From Siphonodentalium dalli (lineage: Eukaryota > Mollusca > Scaphopoda > Gadilida > Siphonodentaliidae): 64,000 bases of DNA. The notes beneath the pieces are model-generated. The model was not told the DNA's origin. It did no database searches and saw only the letters and a list, made by a program, of their open reading frames with translations. Below, one piece after another: positions 55,023 through 64,000 of this stretch (its first letter is position 1; each line of letters opens with the position of its first letter). The DNA lies in contig CP136069.1 of NCBI GenBank assembly GCA_032622095.1, forward strand, positions 171,608,394 through 171,672,393, given 5' to 3'. Both the position numbers and the translations under genes were made by a program.

Positions 55023-55269
55023 TTTTTTGTTTCAAGTTGGTTGGCAATATCATCGATGAAGAAATACACAGAACTACACGATGTGTAAATGGGTTTGTCG
55101 ATACGACACGAGTGCTGTCGCGGAAGGATATAGAACGAGAGGCGCTTGCTCTTTAAAAATACGCTCTTTAAAAAATCGTCAGTTGTGGGTTGCACCCCAC
55201 AAGTTACTCAAACAAAATATCGCACCCATAAGTATTCTTGGGTATGTGCGGTCACCCCACAAGTATACT

Positions 55270-55640
55270 TTGGCCAGTACGTCATCACGTCCGTCCGTCT
55301 GTCCGTTAACATTTTTGGTTTCCGACCGATAACTCCAGTTTGGATTATTTGATGGGAACCAAAGTTGGTATATATTCCCCAGCTAAAGATACAGGCCAAG
55401 TTCGAATATGGGTTCCGTCCAATTATTTTTTACATGAGTTACGGCCCTTTTTTGGCTTAGAATTTGACCGATTTCATAACATTGCTGGCCAATAATTCCT
55501 TTTTGGATTATTGGATCTGAACCAAAGCTGGTACGGGTGTTTACCAGCAAACACTGCAGGCCAATTTCAAATATTGGTTGTGTCCAAATATTTTCACATG
55601 AGTTACTGCCCTTTTTCAACCTTTTCACCGCATTTTGGCA
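55270..55640 (+). repeat. Dispersed GTCCGTCC repeat, copy 3
   Basis: CGTCCGTCCGTCTGTCCG is followed by two units with GATTATTTGATGGGAACCAA and GATTATTGGATCTGAACCAA, then GTTGG/GCTGGTA, the same layout as 6718-7090 but more diverged. Confidence 0.55.
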
Positions 55641-56144
55641 TTGAAATTAGGGGTATATCAGATATTCTTTGTAAGCTCAATTTGTTATTTTATTTTGTGG
55701 TAGTACAATTCGAAATGGCTAAGGAGCCTATTTTTCCACGCGTCGATGCTCTTGTTATTTTATTTTATTATATTATTTTGAGAAGGGTCACAGCTCGAAA
55801 ATGGCTTCAAAACATCTTTTTGTCAAAATACCAATTCACAATTTAACCCCTTCCCTAAACATAAGAGAGATTCCGCGTGTATAGCGTTTGTACGGAGTGT
55901 AGGGATTGTGAGCGTGTATGCCTGGTATCTGCGTAATACGTAGATATTCGTGTGTGTCATGTGTCATGTGGTGTGGATAATGTTACTTGTAAATGTGTAA
56001 TACAAAAAGACGATGAAAAATTTATAATTGTTGACATAAAACCGTTCTGTATGCCTCAATCCCCAAATGTTGATTGTAGTTACATGCGACTTTTAATCCA
56101 GCACGTGATGTTCCACGCTATATGGGTCGATTTGAGTATTGTCT

Positions 56145-56285
56145 TAGTTTAGTGATGTTACCTAGCAATTAACATACAAGCTTTTTGTCAATAAACCTCC
56201 CCAATTCTATCTTATCTTAGTTTAGTTAGCTAGCAATTAACCTACAAGCTTTTTTGCAATAAAACCCCTCCCCAATTCTGAGCAA
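56145..56285 (+). repeat. Tandem pair, about 65 bp each
   Basis: TAGCAATTAACATACAAGCT and TAGCAATTAACCTACAAGCT each lead into AATAAA and CCTCCCCAATTCT. Confidence 0.7.
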
Positions 56286-56775
56286 AATTGTCCTGTCTCA
56301 AAAAAGCTTTGAAAAATTCAGGCTATAAAATATAAGTTGTTTTATAATAATAATTTGTTATAATCAATGTAACATATAGTCCACCGTACATTTAGGCGTT
56401 GTACATGTATGTGGTTATCACTAAAGCGGAATTGGTACCGGGCGGGCAGTGGTTATGAGTCTATCATCTCACACAACTCCATGTCCAAATAATCATATTA
56501 TTCGTCAATGTCATGACTGAAACAAGATTATTTTGACATTTCAGACTGTAACAGAGACTGACATAGTTCCGATAGTTCAATTTTATAGTCAAAATTTGGC
56601 GTAAACTATGTGGATTCCAAGAGTAAAATATTTACCTACATATTCAACTAATTTGCTGACGCAGTGGTCATGTAACTATTAAATCAAATTGTTATCAATA
56701 ATCCATCAATCCAGAATCCAGTTAGATAAAAATGGTTCAAAAATAGAATTATAACCCGTATTTACGAGTAGAGTA

Positions 56776-58368
56776 AGGCCCGTTCCAAACGACGGATTTT
56801 TGTCGACTCGAATCTAATTGTATTAAATCCGTCGGTGATGCGTCTGCGGTCAATTTTGTTTCAGACGGACGCATCTTTGTCGCGTCGAATCTAATACATC
56901 GGTCGATTTATTTAAAGGTGCACTCCATGTTACCTTCACAAAATGGTCACGCGTAGATATAGAGGCCTATATATACCGGTATGTTATACATATATATACT
57001 AAAATACAGTATAAATTATGTATAAATATATGCGCGATTGCAGCGCGAATATATGTGCATATGTATATGAGGATGTATATAGTACATATAGTTATATAAT
57101 ATAATAGGCGCTACAAATAAATGTTAGATCGTGCAACCAATTGCCATATATATGTATACCATGCCTGTAAATGCAGGTATACAAGAATTATTATAAATCA
57201 GAGACTACCACCCCTACCCTTATAATAAGGAACACCTAAATATATGAATTATTATAAATAAGTGGTTACCACCCCTATACCCCTCATAATAAGTAATGCC
57301 GGTATATATGAATTATTATAAATATGATCAGTGGTACCACCCATACCCCTTATAATGAGGAATACCGGAATATATTAATTATATATTATAAATCATAGGC
57401 TACCACCTAGATATCCTTTATAATAAGGAATACCGGTATCTATGAATTATTATAAATCATAGGCTACCATCCCTACCCCTCATAATACGTAATACCGGTT
57501 TATATGAATTATTATAAATCTGAGGCTACCACCCTACCCCTTATAATAAGGAATACCGGTATATATAAATTATTATAAATCATAGGCTACCACTCTGCCC
57601 CTTATAACAAGTAATACCTGAATATATGAATTATTATAAATAAGAGGTTACCACCCCTTTACCCACCATAATAAGTAATATCGGTATATATGAATGATTA
57701 TAAATCAGTAGTACCACCTCTGCCCCTTATAATAAGTAATACCGGTAAATATTAATTATTATACATCAGAGACTACCACCCCTATTCCTTACAATAAGGA
57801 ATATCGGTCTATATGAATATTATAAATCAGTTGCTACAACCCCTACCCCTTATACCGGTATATATGGTTTATTCTAAGACATTGATACTATATCCATTAT
57901 AAGATGTGAGTCAGTGACATGCCATGTTCGTTGAGGAATCAAACTACCAAAATAATTACAATTTGCACAATGTTACCTAAGCAATGCTTATAGATATATC
58001 TTTCTTTATGACAAAGAGAGCGTGCGACAAATGACGTCATGTGGGTATTTCCTCAGATAAGGGGAGCCCCCTCATTGTTATACCATTATCATATCATTAT
58101 CATATCATTTGCATTCGTTCTTCGGCAACTTTCGGCTCTTCTCGTCACATGTATTAGATTCGAGTCGTCAAAAATCCCTCGTTTGAAACCAAGACGGATT
58201 TCAGACGCATCACCGACGAAGATTCGTCTGAATTGGACGGAGATTCGTCTGTGATGTGTCTGACACGGATCTAATTGTTTCAAATGTCGCATTTTTGACG
58301 CATTTAATACAATTGTGGGTATGGTATTAGATTCGAGTCGACAAAAATCCGTCGTTTGGAACGGGCCT
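56776..58368. mobile_element. 1.6-kb terminal-inverted-repeat element
   Basis: AGGCCCGTTCCAAACGACGG at the left and CCGTCGTTTGGAACGGGCCT at the right are exact complements. Inside are GATTTTTGTCGACTCGAATC and its mirror, then further GTCTGACACG / CGTCTGAA blocks at both ends. No transposase ORF. The centre is AT-rich sequence plus a minisatellite. The target duplication is not clear. Confidence 0.75.
57185..57860 (+). repeat. ~62-bp minisatellite, about 11 units
   Basis: Each unit reads AATACCGGTATATATGAATT, then ATTATAAATCA, then GGCTACCACCCCTACCCCTT and ATAATAAG, with drift. Units start near 57298, 57363, 57430, 57493, 57553 and so on. It lies wholly inside the TIR element 56776-58368. Confidence 0.8.
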
Positions 58369-59949
58369 AAGTCGTACTCGCACACGTCAGCCACTTAAAC
58401 AAGAAGCGCGTAGAATCAGGTGGCATGATTGTGACGTTAGAGTTACAATCACCCACATACGTGCATTTTCTATTATTCTTCAGCAGCAATAAAAACGGTC
58501 GAACCTGATTGTCCGGAAACAACACCAAAACAAAATCCCAACACAAACTTCCGACAATCAACCATTTCTCAAAATCACGAAGATGGTCAAAAATACGACA
58601 CATCCCGTCACATCTGAGGTGTATTTTAATCACAGTCGATAACGCATTGATTCTTCATATTACCCATAAACACACGATGTGTATACCCATGCATGCAACT
58701 AATTTTAAAAAGCTAAATTATTGTTTGAGTTGTTTCGTCAATATTTTGACTTGGTCGGCCATCATTAAATGTATCAGTGCCTGGCTGAATATTGATCACA
58801 TGACGTCCAAGGCTGACAAAGTCCGCTTGAGATTGGTCGGAAAATCGAAAGTAATTGATTTTCCAATGCCACACTCAATGTTTGAAACAAGCATGGCCAC
58901 CCTGAAACTGAATGAAAAATCATCGAAACTGGGCATAATTTATTTCTCGCTGGCGATGCTTGGACAAGGAAGACCTTCCTCGTGAAGTCAGTTGTTGAAA
59001 GAATACAACATAATGGAGAGATAGTTGCATTGACGTGTATGATAGGCGAATTTCCTCAGATTAGAATAAAACAATGGGTCATATGAACTCATCTCAAAGT
59101 AAACAATTTTGAATGGAAACTTCCATGCACATGTCGGAGCAAAATTATGTATACGAAACAGTTGTCCATGTACCAAGGCATGCATGTAATGATATATTCA
59201 ATCCAGTCACATTTGCTGTATTTATTTATATTAGATTCAATATTTTCACAGGTCAAAACATCCTGTATATACCTTTTCATTGCTGCAATCATATCTGATA
59301 TGTGCATGGGTGTCACCATTAAACAATTTGGTCAATTTAATAGGGTCAGGAAAAATTTAATAGGGTCAGGAAAAACTAAAAAGAGAGATTCCAAAAACAG
59401 GCGTCTGGGAATACATGTATGTTTCTAATATTTAACATTTTGACAAATTTTAAATCGTGTGTTCAAAATTTAAATATTTTAGACTGGAATAGGTCCAATA
59501 CAAATTCGTACATAGAGTGTAGCCCTCAAAACTAGGAAATACTCCCCACGGCAAATTAATCATAGGCAGCCATGTAGTTATTGAATATGCTGATATAGGG
59601 CCAGTTTATAAGTGGTAGTAGCAGCAGTCTCAATGACTGAATTGGGCAGCTTATACAATATTATGTACTTATCTGTTGCTTTATGAAAGTTTTGTTCACC
59701 TGAACGTTTTCCGAAATAAAAAAACTATTAACTATAAATAAATAGTCGAAATACTGCGCCATAAACAGAACCTGGTATATCCTCACACAATTATGTGGTC
59801 GAATCACTTTCTTGAAATTCTTTGATTGATTAAAACAATTTGTGACTAATGGGACATAACTCTACTTTCCATTATAACTCCACTTAATGACCCACGCAGA
59901 GTCGCGCAGTTTGTTGAATATCTGAACACCAGCAGTCAGATGCTCGTAG
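58369..59949. other. Intergenic stretch
   Basis: A 158-codon frame at 58509-58985 has no ATG start at its head and no domain. A 19-bp direct repeat (AATTTAATAGGGTCAGGAA) occurs twice at about 59336-59375. Nothing else is recognised. Confidence 0.4.
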
Positions 59950-61065
59950 CCCGTTTATATCACAGTGTATAACCGTACAAACATTAAATCGGAAGTTGTT
60001 TTCGAAAAGACGAAAAATGCTATTTTTAGAACGTAAATGTGACAGAAATATCACAACAACACCACAAAATCCAGGTTTCAGACGGACACACGGTCGCACC
60101 ACATCTATAAACGTAATTATAAATTGTGCATACACATTTGCCGATTGTAAGCGGGCTCCATTTGAGCGAAAGACTCTGTTTAATAGATGAAAGCGGCCTT
60201 TGATCACTTCAGAAGAAAAAAATTCTCGCAAAAATTCCCTCTTCAAAATGTCATGTTAACACATATCCAGCATCTGTCAGAAACCCCACTATATTGCAAC
60301 GGAAAGGCCGTTATGTGTGCAACATATATGGACATGCCATTGGCTCGAGTGTATTCACAATTTAAAAGTAGAGAGTATTTATTTGGACAACTCACTCGGC
60401 AGTCTATGTACGCCTAGTTGTGTACGACGACAATACTAGTTGCGATGCTATACATGAATCGTACAGTAATGATATGTTCCTTTCGACCCACTTAAACATT
60501 ACTATGTCTTCGAAATGTCACGTCATTGAACTTATAGACTCTGCCTGAATCAAACAAGGTATTCCAATACTATTTAGCTACTTTTATTCGACTCCGCATG
60601 TAACAAAACTGTATTTGGGGGTTGAGGAAATATGTTGTATTCTGTGATGAAATAGTGTATAGGTCAAGGGTGAGGTCTGTAATTGTTTTCCGAACACTAG
60701 GCGGGCGGTGATTGGTTCTGCAGCTATGCTTACACATTTTTCCAGGCCCTGTAATTTTGTTCCTAGAGTAATTTTTCGTCAAAATAATGGACAGAAGGTT
60801 TTAAGAATGCTTCTATTATGTAATATGTATACATATGCACTTAACCCTTGGTAGGGGGTTTGAGTTCACCAGCAGTTAATATTGAGGAATGACACCAAGG
60901 GTTAATAAAAATGTCAGCTTACTAAATGCTCAAGGATCTATCAATGCACATTGGCATGGAAAGGCTCATATGTAAATAGTTCTATTAAAAATAATTTATT
61001 CAACCTGGTGTAACTGAAAGCATAACACAATAGTAGATTCTTCAAATAAATGTAAACTCTTCACG

Positions 61066-61485
61066 TAAAGGTACTCAAGCCGATTCGATGGTCCCCATAT
61101 CATCAGATTCCAACAACAACATTTTTTTTTTAAATGCCGCTTCAGTTATAAGAATCGAGTAATTGCCCAAAACTAATGTTAATCACTGTCAACTATAGTA
61201 TAAAATTGCCCCAAAATATGTTATTGTCAAATATCTGACACAAAAAGTCACTTGTTTTTAGAGTTATCTATCTTCATCCGCAATTTGTTGAGAGAAGTCT
61301 TCTCGTCGACTATTTACTGGGCCACTTAAAATTAAAATAATTGAATTCAAACATCGAGATCTGATCACTCTGAGCTTTGATGGGTCGGTTCCGCGACTCG
61401 AATCAAATATATTTTACCGCCGATGCCAAGGAAATAGTAATTTGCGCAGATTTGCGAGCGACATTTCGGATTGAGTACTCTTCAA
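61066..61485 (+). mobile_element. TTAA-flanked family 2 element, diverged copy
   Basis: GTAA-AGGTACTCAAGCCGATTC at the left and TTCGGATTGAGTACTCTT at the right, with the inner GATCTGATCACTCTGAGC block kept. Confidence 0.6.
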
Positions 61486-61549
61486 ATAAAAATAGACTAT
61501 TAAAACACTGTAATAAAATAAAACAAATGTCTTAAAACAAACTTTGACC

Positions 61550-61995
61550 GATTTCAACGTTATTCGGTATATGGGTCGAGGATCACCTATAGATGGGAGC
61601 TGTCAAATTTGAATAATTTTTTTTATGAAAAATATGGCCACTGGCAGCCATCTTGGATTTTACTCTTTGCATCACTAAATCCTTTAACACAAAATGCAGA
61701 GCTTATCCCTCATCCGATCATCACCAATATGTATATGGATCTTCGTTGTGACCTCTCGATGGGTGCCTTAGATTTTTTCCCAAATTTTGTAAAATAAATG
61801 GCTGCCATTTTGGCCATCTTGGATTTTACTCTTTGTATGACCAAATACTTTAGAACACCTAACAGGTCACATTTCTCATCCAATCGTCACCCAACTCCAT
61901 ATGGATCTTCGACGTGACCTCTAGATGGGAGCCTCCATTGTTTAGCAAAATTTGTTTAAAACAAACATGGGCACCTGAAGTCATCTTGGATTTAA
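61550..61995 (+). repeat. ~185-bp tandem repeat, about 2.5 units
   Basis: CATC(C/T)GATCATCACC / GATCTTCG / TGACCTCT-GATGGG / GGCCATCTTGGATTTTACTC blocks recur in order. A related unit (TCACCAAACTTCATATTGAT, GCTGACAACTAGATGGGAGC) is in the 17.3-kb duplication unit at 18800-19170. Confidence 0.6.
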
Positions 61996-62850
61996 AATGT
62001 CAATCCATCAGCATACCGTGCAGCCCACATGTATTGGAGAATTGTTTTGAAACTTTACAGTGCTGTTGGTATATAAAAGTATGAATGCTTCTATAATCAT
62101 GATACGGAACATTGATAAGAAAAGATAGACCAGGAAAACTGAGTAAAATAATCATTTGAAGCAGTTTGGATGGGGTGGGTCCCTATCCCAGATTCGGAAA
62201 ACGGATGTGGAGCGGAACAGTGCCTTTCTCTTGTGATTGAAGGTTAATAATGACCATCGGGAGGCCGAGTATCTCTAATATGGAAACCTAATTCATGGGT
62301 TCGTCTTTGCTCATAAATTCCATCATCACAACTTGGCGTACATATTTTTGGCAACTATAGTGATCATCAACTTAAACAACTAGGCGTACATAGACGGAGA
62401 GCGGGGTGTCCAAATCAATACTCTCTACGTTCAAATTGTGAATACACTCGAGCCAAGGGCATGTCCATATATGTTACACACGTAACGGCCTTTCTGTTGC
62501 AATATAGTGGGATTTCCGACAGGTGATGGATATGTGTTAAAATGACATTTGAAGAGGGAATTTTTGCGAGAAATTTATTTTCTGAAGTGATCAAAGGCCG
62601 TTTTGATCTATTAAACAGAGTCCTTCGCTCAAATGGCCCCCGCTTACCATCGGCAAATGTGTATGTACAATTTATAATTACGTTTATAGATGTGGTGCGA
62701 CCGTGTGTCCGCCTGAAACCTGGATTTTGTGGTGTTGTTGTGATATTTCTGTCACATTTTCGTTCTAAAAATAGCATTTTTCGTCTTTTCGAAAACAACT
62801 TCCGATTTAATGTTTGTACGGTTTATACACTGTGTATATATAACCATGGG

Positions 62851-64000
62851 TATATATATGCGAAAAATACACAACGAAAACACACTCCACAGTTTGGATC
62901 GATAAGTCTTGCCCTGTGTATTTTGATGTTGAATTTTTTGACAATTGGTCTTCCGTATCATTTCTACAACACAATTATCGTCTTACTTGCAGCACGACTT
63001 TATCGTGTGATCGTCACGGAAGCGTTTTATTTCAGAGTATGGTTATTAATACATTGCCGCCGGCGAAGTGTATTCTCGGATAAGAAACAAATAAGCCAAT
63101 GCCGAGGGCAGAAACTAAAGTTGCGAGAGGCACTCCTGGTTGAGTGTGGGATATTTGGCACTCGAGACTTGGTTAGAGGGTTTTCGTTGGGGTGGTCTCC
63201 ACCTTGGAATTTCCAACTGCACCCCACCCCATTGAACCACACCAAACTCATACGTTTGCGTAAATCAATTTGCACCCTCCCCCCCCCCCCCCTTTGATTT
63301 TTCCCAAATGGTCCCTCAAAGACTACCAGATGGTAGACTATTCCAAATGAACCAGTAATATTGTGGCCACTTGTGGTGCGGGGGGGGGGGTGAAAAAGAT
63401 GGTTCGGCCCAGTATGACAATCCTAGACCGGCCTCAAGTTTTCCAATTCTGTGAAATTATTAATCTGACACTCACCCATAGGTTTCAAAATTGCCAACTG
63501 ATGGCCATTTGAGTCCATAATTTTGCAAATGAAAGGGAAATATGCAAATGTTAGTCTAAAAACAACGAATTCGTCACTAAGAAAGTGTTGGAAAATCAAA
63601 CTACGAGAACAATTTCAACCTAATTTTGGTGTCAATATTCCAATTAATTTTGCTCGTGGTATTAGGTATGACTACAATTGGGATAAGACCCCTGCATAAT
63701 TTAACCACCCCTGTCGACAAGTCCCTACTTGACACCCGATTCTAAATAATCGATACTAAGTTATGTTGGGTGGCACCGGGGGGGGGGGGGGTCAGGGGCT
63801 ACATCCCAGCCCTGTCGGGGAGTCATAGCCCCCCCCCCCCGTCGGTGAGTTATGTAATTGTCAACCCGGCAGTTAAAGCCCGCCCCCTGTCGGGGATATC
63901 CTGGTGCCACCTCTGATTGAAATCATATAACACTTTTAAAGAAGAAGACCACATATTGAACAGAAATCAGGGGGAAATGAGCTCTCGTAACCACAAAAGT
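62851..64000. other. Terminal stretch with G and C homopolymers
   Basis: C runs near 63280 and 63828 and G runs near 63380 and 63780 are each 10-13 long. No gene is supported; the long frame 62542-63297 begins in the inverted-repeat arm. Confidence 0.45.

Larger units (their letters stand above)
59950..62850. mobile_element. 2.9-kb inverted-repeat structure
   Basis: The left arm 59950-60420 and right arm 62370-62850 are complementary at roughly 90 percent by eye. For example, GTACAAACATTAAATCGG pairs with CCGATTTAATGTTTGTAC, and TCTATGTACGCCTAGTTG with CAACTAGGCGTACATAGA. The 1.95-kb spacer holds a TTAA family 2 copy and a tandem repeat. The arms translate into matching but meaningless frames. 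Confidence 0.65.

Noticed and set aside
57185-57860. CRISPR-like regular repeat
   Set aside because: Units are contiguous without unique spacers, drift in sequence, and sit in a eukaryotic genome inside a TIR element.
58509-58985. 158-codon open frame
   Set aside because: The head lacks an ATG, there is no domain, and no splice or promoter context supports it.
62542-63297. 251-codon open frame on the + strand
   Set aside because: It begins in the inverted-repeat arm that also occurs at 59950-60420, has no domain, and ends in a C homopolymer.

Overview
This is a eukaryotic, AT-rich, intron-containing genomic window, most likely from a marine invertebrate. A lophotrochozoan such as a mollusc is my best guess, from the receptor-phosphatase gene style and the repeat types; the species cannot be named from sequence alone. 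Most of the window is transposable-element (TE) and repeat DNA. Only about four genes look real.

Left part (1-15 kb): the 3' two thirds of a receptor-type protein tyrosine phosphatase gene on the + strand. Six coding exons (276-587, 1591-1881, 4354-4568, 8054-8230, 8952-11081, 14774-14881) join in frame. They encode four fibronectin type III domains, one membrane span, a D1 phosphatase domain with an intact CX5R loop, and a D2 domain whose loop arginine is glutamine. The last coding exon lies beyond a 3.7-kb intron holding a foldback element nested in a mariner-like miniature element, another palindrome and a SINE.

Middle part (15-33 kb): no gene. It holds a nearly perfect 3,078-bp tandem duplication (17.3-23.5 kb), related palindromic repeats (23.4-25.0 kb), a hairpin-rich miniature transposon with 4-bp target duplications inserted in an older palindrome (25.1-25.7 kb), and a 3.9-kb foldback (27.1-31.0 kb) whose arms carry a degenerate ~170-bp array with ATGGCGGCC cores.

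33-48 kb: two apparently intact genes without visible introns, 33628-34110 (+) and 46841-47569 (-). Their products share an ungapped 62-residue C-terminal region with conserved Tyr/Trp/Met/Gln positions and match no family I recognise. Between them lie a broken CR1/L2-like non-LTR retrotransposon (38.3-43.5 kb) split by a hAT remnant, a Penelope-like GIY-YIG remnant, and several miniature elements.

48-64 kb: a second tandem duplication (1.8 kb, 49.1-53.1 kb, one copy with a 447-bp insertion), a small single-pass membrane gene with a 21-cysteine tail and a cluster of TGACGT sites upstream (54451-54918, -), a 1.6-kb TIR element filled with a ~62-bp minisatellite (56.8-58.4 kb), and a 2.9-kb inverted-repeat structure (59.95-62.85 kb).

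The genes show no operon-like or pathway relation. The coherent themes are (i) a receptor phosphatase with one active-looking and one pseudo-phosphatase domain, (ii) a possible lineage-specific gene pair with a shared C-terminal domain, and (iii) a dense, layered set of foldback and miniature elements whose insertion order can be read from target duplications.
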